Assembly (NCBI GenBank): GCA_016287065.1
Contig: JAEEVB010000077.1
Coordinates: forward strand, 1-9,889
DNA from: Muribaculaceae bacterium
Lineage (GTDB): Bacteria; Bacteroidota; Bacteroidia; Bacteroidales; Muribaculaceae
Length of the DNA stretch: 9,889 nt
Reading direction: 5' to 3'
This document shows, one piece after another, positions 1 to 7,198 of the stretch. Position 1 is the first letter of the stretch; each line of letters opens with the position of its first letter. The position numbers and the translations under genes were made by a program. The notes under the pieces were generated by a model. It was not told where the DNA came from, did no database searches, and worked only from the letters and a program-made list of their open reading frames with translations.

Positions 1-1186
1 CAGCACAAAGTTTACGCTTAAGCACAGTGGCCTCCGACGAATTCATATCGGCTACTATATTGTTCAGATTCACCTGCTGCGGATGGTTCAAACCCAACGC
101 ATACTTGAATCGCAACAGTTTCTTGCAACGCTCGTCGATCGTTTCCTGTGTGAGCGTGCCATCGGCCAATGCCTGCTTGATAGCAGCAAGTTCGCCTGGA
201 ACTTCATTGGGCATGAGCAACACATCGTTGCCGGCAAGCAACGCATTGACGCAAACCGAACCGTTCACCGCCTTGGCACCTTCCATGCCCAGCGCATCGG
301 TGAAGATAAGACCTTCAAAGCCCATCTTCTTCTGCAACAGGTCGGTCACATGTTTGCTCGACATAGTGCTAGGGCCTTTGATCTTGTCGACAGCCGGCAC
401 ATAGAGGTGTGCGGTGAGCATTCCGCCCAAACCAGCATCGATAAAACGCTGGAAAGGAATAAAGTCATAAAGTTGTAACTCCTTAAGGCTCTTATCGACG
501 GTAGGCAATTCCTTATGCGAGTCGGCCGTTGCGGAACCATGACCCGGAAAATGCTTGCCAACCGACAGTACTCCCCCATCTTCCATGCCACGCGAGAAAG
601 CGATGCCATGACGGGCAACAATCTCGGGATCTGAGCCATAAGCTCGACTTCCCAAAATCGTGTGATCGCGGTCAATCATATCCAATACCGGTGCAAAGTT
701 CACATGAACACCCACACGACGGCACTCACGTGCCACCTCGCGACCATAGTCATAGAACAGTTTATCATCACCAATAGCACCCAAATAGAGGTTACGAGGG
801 AACTTGGGAGCGTCTTCCAGACGCATCGACGGTCCCCACTCGCCATCGAGCGTGATGAGCAGCGGCACAGTGGCCAACGACTGGGCATAGTTCGTCAACT
901 TTGCCTGACTCTGGATATCGCTCTCGTGGTAGATGAGGCCGCCAACCTTGTATTCGGCTACCAGTTTCTTCACCAGCCCTTCGGCGCCACTCATGCGTGG
1001 CCCCACTGCCATCACAAACAATTGCGTGATGCGCTCATCAGGAGTCATGGAGTTGAAGGTGTTGTTCACCCATATCTCCATAGCCTGCTTGTCAACCTTG
1101 TTAAATATCTTAGGTTCAACACCCATGGCCACCACAGGCAGTGTGGCAACCATGAGCATAATGATAGTTCTTTTTAGAAAATGCAT
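1..1186 (-). CDS. Exported glycoside hydrolase family 3 enzyme (beta-N-acetylhexosaminidase-like), C-terminal part missing
   Basis: The reading frame is open for 395 codons and runs off the left edge, so the C-terminus is not visible. Residues 1-22 (MHFLKRT followed by a hydrophobic stretch) form a signal peptide. Residues about 40-365 match the GH3 N-terminal barrel: LDGEWG at 113-118, NFAPVLD at 163-169, the KHFPGHG loop at 211-217, and the D222-x-H224 dyad used by NagZ-type GH3 enzymes as acid/base. FTDALGM at 295-301 places the nucleophile at D297. From family knowledge, these enzymes release terminal N-acetylglucosamine-like residues from peptidoglycan or glycans. Bacteroidetes homologues with this LDGEWG/TDALxM form are often about 1,000 residues long and carry a C-terminal beta-lactamase-like domain, but that part lies outside the window. 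The gene starts 23 bases after the 5'-nucleotidase stop, so the two are probably co-transcribed. The ATG at 1186-1184 is chosen because the signal peptide follows directly. NagZ itself is cytoplasmic and shorter, so I do not use that symbol. Confidence 0.9.
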   Translation of the reverse strand, partial: MHFLKRTIIMLMVATLPVVAMGVEPKIFNKVDKQAMEIWVNNTFNSMTPDERITQLFVMAVGPRMSGAEGLVKKLVAEYKVGGLIYHESDIQSQAKLTNYAQSLATVPLLITLDGEWGPSMRLEDAPKFPRNLYLGAIGDDKLFYDYGREVARECRRVGVHVNFAPVLDMIDRDHTILGSRAYGSDPEIVARHGIAFSRGMEDGGVLSVGKHFPGHGSATADSHKELPTVDKSLKELQLYDFIPFQRFIDAGLGGMLTAHLYVPAVDKIKGPSTMSSKHVTDLLQKKMGFEGLIFTDALGMEGAKAVNGSVCVNALLAGNDVLLMPNEVPGELAAIKQALADGTLTQETIDERCKKLLRFKYALGLNHPQQVNLNNIVADMNSSEATVLKRKLCA

Positions 1187-1209
1187 TTTTACAGATGATA
1201 TTTTGTAGA

Positions 1210-2730
1210 TTATTTCTTCAAACTCATACGTGCGTCATCGGGGGCATCAATCAGTTTGCCCTGCTTGGTGAGTTCTTTCACGTAGTCGAGCACACGGGAA
1301 CCATACTTCACATCGTCGACAAACAAGCGTTCGCAATTCTTGAAACTGTTGAGGTAGTCACCACCATTAGCAAGGAAGTCGATGGTGAGCATCTGATAGG
1401 TCTTGTTAGGCTTGATTTCCTTGCCATTGAGTTTTGCCGACACAATCTCCTTCTTGGCATTATAAACAACCTTCAATTCTTTGCTCACTGCATCACCGTC
1501 ACGATAAGCCATTACCTTAAGGGCCTCGAGCAAGTCCTTGCCAGTAATATTCAGTATCACAAAACGGTTGTCGAAGGGGAACATCGAACCGAGCAAGCCC
1601 TCGGTCACCACACCCTTAGGCATATCCACACGAATGCCGCCCTTGTTCATGATGGCAAACTGTGCACGCTGCTTGGTGAGTTTGGGGATAATCTGCATCA
1701 CAGCATCGCAAATCCAGTTTTGAGCAGCCCAGCTGTCGTTCTTCATGAAACGGGCCGATTGTCCCACAGGATTGTTCATCAGCGAGTCAACGCCATACTT
1801 GAAGGGAGCCAGCCATGCTTGCAACGAGGTGTATTGCGATGCGGCAGCATCGAGTTTCGAGTCGATGTCGACGAGCGAGTAGACCACCTCACCAGTTTCG
1901 AGGTCAAGGTCATACTTGCCCACATACTTCCCCGACTTGCCGTTCTGACCAATCACCACCACTTTACCGTCGGCATTGAGCACATTGCTGAACTTGCTGC
2001 CAGGTTTCAGTACCGTGTGCGAATGACCACCTATCACAAAATCAATATAATGGCTTTTGGTCACCAGCAACGAGTCGTTAGGTTCGTTGGGATCCATTGA
2101 GTCATAGCCAATGTGTGAAATCATCACGGCATAGTCTACTTTCTGAATCTCTTTCAAGTATTTGGCAGTAGCATCGGCCACATCCATCGGATTCAGGTAA
2201 CGCAGTCCCTTGAAGTTTCCGTCAGCCACCATGCCCACAGGATTCACATTGAGCCCGATGAAACCTACGCGCTTGTCGCCATAGGTCTTGATAACCCAAG
2301 GCTGGAATTCGCCCGCCAGTTTTGTATCACTGAAGTCGTAATTGGTCGACAACTTTGCGGCTTTAACATTCTTGTAATAATAGGCAAGGCTGTCGATACC
2401 GTTGTCGAACTCGTGGTTACCGAGAACCACAATATCGTAGTGCAAACTGTCGAGGAGGGAGTACTCCACCTTGCCGCCATAGAGCGAGAAGTAGTTGGTG
2501 CCCTGCACAGCATCGCCGGCATGCACCACCAGCACATTCTTGTTCTCACGACGGGCCTGGTCGTAGGCTGCCAAGCGGCGCAACACGCCCGATTTTCCGT
2601 CACTTGCAGGTTCAATCTGGCTATGCGTGTCGTTAGCTGACATGATAATCAGATGCTCGGCCTGCACCGCAGGTGATGCCGCTGCCATCAACATTGCAGC
2701 CAGCATCAGTCTTTTCCATGTTTTCTTCAT
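1210..2730 (-). CDS. Exported bifunctional metallophosphatase / 5'-nucleotidase (UshA-type)
   Basis: A 506-residue protein with a signal peptide (MKKTWKR, hydrophobic core, likely cut after VQA at 24). The N-terminal metallophosphatase domain (about 25-245) has every metal-binding motif in order: D34-x-H36 (NDTH), G72-D73 (GDAVQG), G104-NHE-107, H206 (SHIGYD) and G235-H-S-H238. The C-terminal 5'-nucleotidase domain (about 320-495) has NKGGIR at 362-367, PFDN at 385-388 and a FLANGGDYL stretch near the end, which supply the nucleotide-base pocket in this family. UshA of E. coli is about 550 residues, so this copy is complete. The family hydrolyses 5'-nucleotides and sometimes UDP-sugars or cyclic nucleotides in the periplasm; the exact substrate cannot be read from sequence. 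It is the first gene of a likely two-gene unit with the GH3 gene downstream, and is divergent from the membrane metallophosphoesterase across 224 AT-rich bases. I found no convincing TAnnTTTG box for this gene; the nearest, TAATTTCG, lacks a spaced upstream TTG. Confidence 0.95.
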   Translation of the reverse strand: MKKTWKRLMLAAMLMAAASPAVQAEHLIIMSANDTHSQIEPASDGKSGVLRRLAAYDQARRENKNVLVVHAGDAVQGTNYFSLYGGKVEYSLLDSLHYDIVVLGNHEFDNGIDSLAYYYKNVKAAKLSTNYDFSDTKLAGEFQPWVIKTYGDKRVGFIGLNVNPVGMVADGNFKGLRYLNPMDVADATAKYLKEIQKVDYAVMISHIGYDSMDPNEPNDSLLVTKSHYIDFVIGGHSHTVLKPGSKFSNVLNADGKVVVIGQNGKSGKYVGKYDLDLETGEVVYSLVDIDSKLDAAASQYTSLQAWLAPFKYGVDSLMNNPVGQSARFMKNDSWAAQNWICDAVMQIIPKLTKQRAQFAIMNKGGIRVDMPKGVVTEGLLGSMFPFDNRFVILNITGKDLLEALKVMAYRDGDAVSKELKVVYNAKKEIVSAKLNGKEIKPNKTYQMLTIDFLANGGDYLNSFKNCERLFVDDVKYGSRVLDYVKELTKQGKLIDAPDDARMSLKK

Positions 2731-2895
2731 TGTGTAATATTTTTAGATTTTTAGAATTTTCTCTTCCAACTTACGAAATTACGAATTATTCTTCAATTAA
2801 CCATATTTTCAACCACAAAAACTTTTTTGAAATCTTCTTGATGCCCAAATTTCCATATTTCTTCATAGAATTGATCTTTCTACAGCACTCTCCCA

Positions 2896-2927
2896 TTTGG
2901 CATTTTCAGCAAGTTGTTGTATTTTTG
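2896..2927 (+). promoter_or_regulatory. Bacteroidetes-type promoter of the membrane metallophosphoesterase gene
   Basis: TTTG at 2896-2899, exactly 20 bases, then TATTTTTG at 2920-2927. This matches the Bacteroidetes primary-sigma consensus (TTTG at -33, TAnnTTTG at -7) without mismatch. Transcription would start near 2933-2935, giving a short leader of about 20 bases before the ATG at 2955. No Shine-Dalgarno sequence is evident in the leader. Confidence 0.8.
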
Positions 2928-2954
2928 CGGCTCAATCTATAATGATTCACAATC

Positions 2955-4043
2955 ATGAAATTAGGATTTCTCATCATACTGTTAATTCCCCTTTTAGGAC
3001 AGGCCTATGTTTCGTGGCGCATTTGGCAACTGTTGCCACTCCCAGTGTGGGCAAAAGTGTGCGTAATAGTTGTTTTGTTTCTCGCGTTGGCATCGCTCTT
3101 TGTGAGTTTCATGGTGGCGCAAAAGTTGCCCATCGGCGCGACTGCTGCCATCTATGAGACAGGTACCACATGGATCGAGGTTCTTCTTTATCTCGTGCTC
3201 ATTTTCCTTGTGCTCGACCTCCTCAGGTTATGCCATATAGTACCCTCTTCACTTATGCACGGCAACTGGTGGACAATAGGCAGCATCGCCTTGCTGTTGA
3301 CGGGACTCTTTGTTTACGGTAACATCAATTACCGCAACAAGGTACGCGTCCCCATCACGCTGCAGTCAAGCAAGGTGACTCAACCCGTAAAAGCCATTAT
3401 GATGAGTGACCTGCACTTGGGATTTCACAATCGCCGCGCCGAGTTTGCCCGCTGGGTGGACCTTATCAACAAGGAGAAACCCGACATCGTTCTCATTGCT
3501 GGCGACATTATCGACTTCAGTGCCTATCCACTGATCAAGGAGAATGTTGCCGACGAGTTCAAACGCATCAAGGCACCCATCTATGCATGCCTGGGCAACC
3601 ACGAGTATATCAGCGGCAATGAGCAGGCCTTGAAATTCTATGCCGATGCCGGAATTCACCTATTGCGCGACTCTGCCGCAACCGTGGGCGACATGTGCAT
3701 TGTGGGGCGAGACGACCGCATGAACCGCAAGCGAAAACCACTCGCCAATCTTCTTAACGGTGCCGACAAGAGCAAATATCTCATTGTGCTCGACCATCAG
3801 CCCTATCATCTTGAAGAGCCAACAGCCGCAGGAGTAGACTTTCAGCTGAGCGGACACACCCATCGCGGGCAAATCTGGCCCATCAGCTGGATTACCGATG
3901 CCGTCTATGAGGTGGCATTCGGCCCTTACAAGAAAGGCAATACTCGGTTCTATGTGAGTTCAGGTATAGGCATTTGGGGCGGCAAATACCGCATTGGCAC
4001 ACAATCAGAATATATAGTAGCAACCATCCAGCCGGGCAAATAG
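2955..4043 (+). CDS. Membrane-anchored calcineurin-like metallophosphoesterase (YaeI/YkuE-like)
   Basis: A 362-residue protein with two parts. Residues 1-125 hold about four hydrophobic segments (near 4-22, 34-54, 73-93 and 106-123), so it is an inner-membrane protein. Residues 145-360 form a calcineurin-like phosphoesterase domain with the full motif set: D152-x-H154 (SDLHLG), G183-D184 (AGDIID), G214-NHE-217, H281 (LDHQP) and G300-H-T-H303 followed by RGQIWP. The GHTHRGQIWP form and the short domain place it in the YaeI/YkuE branch rather than among nucleotidases. Family members hydrolyse phosphodiester or phosphomonoester bonds, and some act on lipid-linked substrates; the membrane anchor fits a lipid or envelope substrate here, but that is inference. 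The ATG at 2955 is supported by the promoter just upstream and by the first membrane segment. It ends 5 bases from the stop of the convergent AlbA_2 gene. Confidence 0.93.
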   Translation: MKLGFLIILLIPLLGQAYVSWRIWQLLPLPVWAKVCVIVVLFLALASLFVSFMVAQKLPIGATAAIYETGTTWIEVLLYLVLIFLVLDLLRLCHIVPSSLMHGNWWTIGSIALLLTGLFVYGNINYRNKVRVPITLQSSKVTQPVKAIMMSDLHLGFHNRRAEFARWVDLINKEKPDIVLIAGDIIDFSAYPLIKENVADEFKRIKAPIYACLGNHEYISGNEQALKFYADAGIHLLRDSAATVGDMCIVGRDDRMNRKRKPLANLLNGADKSKYLIVLDHQPYHLEEPTAAGVDFQLSGHTHRGQIWPISWITDAVYEVAFGPYKKGNTRFYVSSGIGIWGGKYRIGTQSEYIVATIQPGK

Positions 4044-4048
4044 AGAAG

Positions 4049-4702
4049 CTATCCTTCGCGAGACACTATCAGGCACTCGCCGTTGTGATACCGAAGGTCA
4101 ATGAGCCCCATCTCGCTCAACCTCACAAGCGACGACTCGGCATGCATGCGCGTCAATCGGGCCAATTTCATATAGCCCGTCACGGTGATACCGCCATGCG
4201 AATCCAAATAGCCGAGCAAAGCCCGCTCACTCTCGCCATACTCAATCAGTGCGTTTTCGGCATCTTCGGCCTTCTTTTTCAGTATTTTCGCATGTAGCGA
4301 ACTGGCCAGCACATTCTCGTCGGCTACGCGGTAATACACACGCCAGATGCTATTCTCGTCAGGCGCTTTCACTGGTTTCACATCGGCCTCCTCAACGGTT
4401 GCTTTCACCACATTTCTGCCCTTCACTCTATAAATCTGGAACTTCACTTCTTGCGGCGGATTGCAATACATCTGCGCAGCCTGTTCTACCATGTAGATTT
4501 CCTCGTCGCTGCTCACACCGGCTATGTGGCCGTTGTCCTTCACGCCCACAAGCAGATGACCGCCCGAGTTATTAGCAAAGGCCGCAATGCTGCGGGCTAT
4601 CTTCTTCGCATCCGATATCTGATATTTAAAATCCTGATGCTCATGTTCGCCCTCCTCTATCAGGCTCTCAATGTAACCTTTGCGTTTCTGTTCCATTTTC
4701 AT
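4049..4702 (-). CDS. Small AlbA_2 (Schlafen-type) domain protein with C-terminal winged helix
   Basis: A 217-residue protein without signal peptide or membrane segments. Residues about 12-130 resemble the AlbA_2 domain (PF04326, also annotated as divergent AAA-4 or RNA-binding domain-containing): an acidic start with EHEHQDFK at 19-26 and the core FANNSGGHLLVGVKDNG at 42-58, followed by IAGV. Residues about 155-212 (ERALLGYLDSHGG, TRMHAESSLVRLSEMGLI) read as a winged helix-turn-helix. From family knowledge such proteins bind nucleic acid, and Schlafen relatives can be nucleases; many bacterial members are called transcriptional regulators without direct proof. It has no helicase or ATPase extension. 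The ATG at 4702 lies 7 bases after the stop of the second SGNH gene, so it is probably the last gene of that operon. Its stop is 5 bases from the opposing metallophosphoesterase stop, with no hairpin terminator between. A nearby in-frame ATG at 4696 is also possible. Confidence 0.85.
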   Translation of the reverse strand: MKMEQKRKGYIESLIEEGEHEHQDFKYQISDAKKIARSIAAFANNSGGHLLVGVKDNGHIAGVSSDEEIYMVEQAAQMYCNPPQEVKFQIYRVKGRNVVKATVEEADVKPVKAPDENSIWRVYYRVADENVLASSLHAKILKKKAEDAENALIEYGESERALLGYLDSHGGITVTGYMKLARLTRMHAESSLVRLSEMGLIDLRYHNGECLIVSREG

Positions 4703-4709
4703 CAGTTTT

Positions 4710-5828
4710 TTAGGGTTCTTCGAGTATAGGACGGCCTTCTAATGCCGCCCTCAAGTAAGGTTCCAGTTTCTGGGCATAATAAACAAAGCCCAGGTCGGTG
4801 AGATGTGCACCATCTACCGTACCCTCGCCACGAGGTCCTATCAGGTTCTCACGAGTTATATAGTAGAGATTATTGGGATTCTCACGTTTCAAGTCGAGAT
4901 AGCGCTGATGGAACAAGCGGTTGATTTCGGCCGATTTCACCTGCTGGCGCGTGTCCACCTGCTCATAGGCAAACTCCTGGCACTCGACCATAAAGATGGG
5001 CACATCGGGATGAGCTGCTCGCAAGATGTTGATAAAGCCACATGTTGCCGTGTCAACCCGCTCCAGCGTGCAGTTGGCAATGGGATCGATCACGTAGGCG
5101 GCCACATCGGGTATCGTAGCCATCGCCCGGGCCACGAACCAATCCATGCGCCCCTCGCCACTCAATCCCAGATTCACACACTCCACTCCCAGACGGCGCT
5201 GAAGTATGCTGGTTGCCACCATGCCAGTGTGTGAAGCACAGCCGCCCTGCACCACGCTGTGACCATAGAATACAATCTTCTTCTCCTTCATGGGTATATT
5301 CACCTGAGGTTGCTGAATCACGGCATCGCTGTCAACGCCTATCTCCAACCAATTCACACCGTCGTAGAGTGGCAAGTAAATCATGTACTCGTGCATCTTG
5401 CCATCGAGGTGACTGGCATATACCTTCTGCTGGATGCTGTCGCTGTTGGTGCGGCTCGAATTCACAAAGCACCACTGCCCGTCGTCTTGCAGGCAATAGA
5501 GGTCGGTACCCTTGATGCCCGTGTCGGCCATGTGGTTCATGTGGAAGTTCATGCGCAGATTGTAACGCACTCCTATCGCTCGCGAGTTGGTAGCAAACCT
5601 GAAGCCCAGTCCGGCACTCATCTGGCCATCGGTCTTCTGTGTGGGTCGCACACTGTCGTAGATGCACAGCGGCAAGCGTGTATAGGGCGTCTCGGTATCG
5701 GTAAAGCCTTTGTTAATCATGCGGAACTGCAGTGCGTCGTAGTATTGCAGGCTATCGGCAAGCGTGGCACCATGAGCCATTCCTGCAGCTAGCCATACAC
5801 ACGTCACCATCAAATGTTTCAGTTTCAT
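4710..5828 (-). CDS. Exported SGNH/GDSL hydrolase with GxDLY N-terminal domain (second tandem copy)
   Basis: 372 residues from the ATG at 5828; an in-frame TTG at 5834 would add two residues, but ATG directly before KLKHLMV is the better signal-peptide start (residues 1-22, AHGA cleavage region). The N-terminal half (about 25-175) is the beta-sandwich-like GxDLY domain (PF14607), with the name motif GTDLY at 107-111. The C-terminal half is the Lipase_GDSL_3 type SGNH hydrolase (PF14606): serine nucleophile S191 in YGHSVVQGG, block II Gly in NLGLSGEG (219-226), block III Asn N252 in DPIANC, and the D339-G-A-H342 pair in TVDGAHLTDLG. All catalytic residues are present. Family members with this layout remove acyl, often acetyl, groups and in Bacteroidetes are commonly linked with carbohydrate use; the substrate here is not determined. 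It lies 22 bases after the paralogous gene and 7 bases before the AlbA_2 gene. Confidence 0.92.
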   Translation of the reverse strand: MKLKHLMVTCVWLAAGMAHGATLADSLQYYDALQFRMINKGFTDTETPYTRLPLCIYDSVRPTQKTDGQMSAGLGFRFATNSRAIGVRYNLRMNFHMNHMADTGIKGTDLYCLQDDGQWCFVNSSRTNSDSIQQKVYASHLDGKMHEYMIYLPLYDGVNWLEIGVDSDAVIQQPQVNIPMKEKKIVFYGHSVVQGGCASHTGMVATSILQRRLGVECVNLGLSGEGRMDWFVARAMATIPDVAAYVIDPIANCTLERVDTATCGFINILRAAHPDVPIFMVECQEFAYEQVDTRQQVKSAEINRLFHQRYLDLKRENPNNLYYITRENLIGPRGEGTVDGAHLTDLGFVYYAQKLEPYLRAALEGRPILEEP

Positions 5829-5850
5829 AAGCAAGTGAGTTGAAGGATTC

Positions 5851-7053
5851 TTACCAATGGGCTTCCTCAGGCACTGGATAGGGCTTGTTCACCTCATCCT
5901 GGAAAGGCACCTTGGTGCCATTGAGCACTGCCTTCAAATAAGGCTCCAGCTTCTGGGCATAATAGTAGAAGCCCAGGTCGGTGAGGTGAATGCCATCGAC
6001 CGTGCCGTCGTTATTGGGGCCGTAGAGGTCTTTGCAGTCGATATAATAAAGGTTTTTGGGATTATCGGCACGCAGTTTCAGGTAATTCTTGTGGAATTCA
6101 TAGTTCTTCTGAGGCAAGTACTTGCTGAAGAACCCGCTATACTTGGCGTAGCTGTACATCTGCCCTTCGACCATGAAGATAGGCACATCGGGGCGAGCCT
6201 GGCGCAATATGTTCACGAAGTCGTAGGTAAGCGAGTCGCACATGTCTTTGGTGCAGTTAGGTATGGGGTCAAGGATGAATGCCGCCACATCGGGTATCGT
6301 GGCCATGGCACGCGCCATACAGTAGTCCATTTTGCCCTCACCGCTGATGCCTATGTTCACGCACTCCATATCGAGGTCGCGCTGAATGAGGCTGGTAGCC
6401 ACCATGCCGGGATGTGTGGCGCACCCACCCTGAAGGATGCTCGTGCCATAGAACACCAGCTTCTTCCCTACTTTGGGACTATTGAGCAGCGGCTGACTTA
6501 CTACCGCACTGCTATCGACGCCTATCTCCAGCCACCGCACGCCATCGTAGAGTGGCAGGTAGAGCATGTACTCGTGCATCTTGCCATCGAGGCGGTCGAC
6601 CAGCACCTTGCTCTGAATGGAGTCTTCGCGCGGACGTATTGGCGTGTCCTTGCGAACGGGGCGGTTGCAGTTCACGAACTGCCACGACTGCGTGTCGTCG
6701 TCGAAAATGTAGAGGGCGCAGCCCTTGATACCCGTGTCGGCCATGTGCATCATGTGCATATTGGTGAGCAGGTTGTAGCGGATGGCCACGGCATGTGAGT
6801 TGGTGGCAAACCTGAAGGCCTTGCCTGTAGTGCACTTGGCGCGGTCCCAGAGTTCGGTGCGTACGCTGTCCTTCAAGTACTGGGGGATGCGCGTCTCGAG
6901 CGTCTTGTCGAAGGCATAGTTTATCATTCTGAATCCCATTGCGTCATAGAATTTCAGTGTGTCAACTTTCGTGAAGTCCTGGCTCCACAGGTTCATGCCC
7001 GATGCCATGCTGGCCAGCAAGAGCACCCATATCAGTCTGATATTACGTTTCAT
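5851..7053 (-). CDS. Exported SGNH/GDSL hydrolase with GxDLY-like N-terminal domain (first tandem copy)
   Basis: A 400-residue protein, clearly a paralogue of the gene that follows it: both share FRMIN near the N-terminus, HMADTGIKG, LDGKMHEYM, LPLYDGV.WLEIGVDS, MARAMATIPDVAA (VARAMATIPDVAA in the other) and LTDLGF.YYAQKLEPYL. It has a signal peptide at 1-24 (MKRNIRLIW, hydrophobic core). Catalytic residues are intact: S205 in YGTSILQGG, block II in NIGISGEG (233-240), N266 in LDPIPNC and D353-G-I-H356. It differs from its twin in a longer basic/acidic insert around 130-145 and a different segment at about 300-318. The motif that names the N-terminal domain is changed: GCALY at 111-115 instead of GTDLY, so the Asp is missing. 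It is first in the minus-strand cluster, with a candidate promoter at 7101-7133 and the ompA terminator upstream. Function is inferred as a saccharide de-esterase; substrate unknown. Confidence 0.92.
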   Translation of the reverse strand: MKRNIRLIWVLLLASMASGMNLWSQDFTKVDTLKFYDAMGFRMINYAFDKTLETRIPQYLKDSVRTELWDRAKCTTGKAFRFATNSHAVAIRYNLLTNMHMMHMADTGIKGCALYIFDDDTQSWQFVNCNRPVRKDTPIRPREDSIQSKVLVDRLDGKMHEYMLYLPLYDGVRWLEIGVDSSAVVSQPLLNSPKVGKKLVFYGTSILQGGCATHPGMVATSLIQRDLDMECVNIGISGEGKMDYCMARAMATIPDVAAFILDPIPNCTKDMCDSLTYDFVNILRQARPDVPIFMVEGQMYSYAKYSGFFSKYLPQKNYEFHKNYLKLRADNPKNLYYIDCKDLYGPNNDGTVDGIHLTDLGFYYYAQKLEPYLKAVLNGTKVPFQDEVNKPYPVPEEAHW

Positions 7054-7075
7054 CGTACGTTAGGTTTTTATAGAT

Positions 7076-7118
7076 AAAAAAGCATATTGATTTCAATTAT
7101 CAAAATTAATGCTTTTTT
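7076..7118. repeat. Inverted repeat surrounding the SGNH cluster -7 box
   Basis: AAAAAAGCAT at 7076-7085 is the exact reverse complement of ATGCTTTTTT at 7109-7118. Inside it, TTGAT (7087-7091) pairs with ATCAA (7099-7103). The element covers the predicted -7 box and start point of the SGNH promoter. It could be an operator, or a leader hairpin with T-runs on both strands; the sequence alone does not decide. Confidence 0.6.
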
Positions 7119-7133
7119 TTCACATGACCTCAA
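7101..7133 (-). promoter_or_regulatory. Candidate promoter of the SGNH/AlbA_2 cluster
   Basis: Read on the minus strand: TTG (7133-7131), 22 bases, then TAATTTTG (7108-7101), an exact TAnnTTTG match. The spacing is 1-3 bases longer than the usual 19-21, so this is a weaker call than the other promoters here. The start would be near 7094, leaving a leader of about 40 bases before the ATG at 7053. The -7 box lies inside the loop of the inverted repeat at 7076-7118. Confidence 0.55.
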
Positions 7134-7144
7134 TTTTCAGGCAC

Positions 7145-7180
7145 AAAAAAATCGCAGCCCCAGCTGGAGCTGCGATTTTT
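7145..7180 (-). terminator. Intrinsic terminator of the OmpA-family lipoprotein gene
   Basis: A 12-base-pair stem (AAAAATCGCAGC at 7147-7158 with GCTGCGATTTTT at 7169-7180) closes a 10-base loop (7159-7168). On the minus strand the GC-rich stem is followed by a run of seven T. It starts 18 bases after the lipoprotein stop codon. The A/T ends make it able to work in both directions. It separates the lipoprotein gene from the SGNH cluster. Confidence 0.9.
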
Positions 7181-7198
7181 ACCGATTCTGTTTAAATC

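Noticed and set aside
27..478. Two overlapping plus-strand open frames of about 125-131 codons near the left edge.
   Set aside because: They lie opposite the GH3 gene, whose frame includes KHFPGHG and the FTDALGM nucleophile motif at 280-304.
1195..2100. A 301-codon open frame on the plus strand opposite the 5'-nucleotidase gene.
   Set aside because: It is the antisense of a gene with complete family motifs; its His/Val-rich translation has no recognisable domain and there is no promoter for it.
2731..2954. Promoter for the 5'-nucleotidase gene in the divergent region.
   Set aside because: The best box on the minus strand (TAATTTCG near 2776) deviates from TAnnTTTG and has no TTG at 19-21 bases, so I did not list it as a feature.
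5832..5834. TTG start for the second SGNH gene.
   Set aside because: It adds only two residues; the ATG at 5828 is immediately followed by the basic start of the signal peptide.
5857..6798. A 313-codon open frame on the plus strand opposite the first SGNH gene.
   Set aside because: The minus-strand frame carries all SGNH catalytic blocks and has a paralogue beside it; the opposite frame is a by-product of codon bias.
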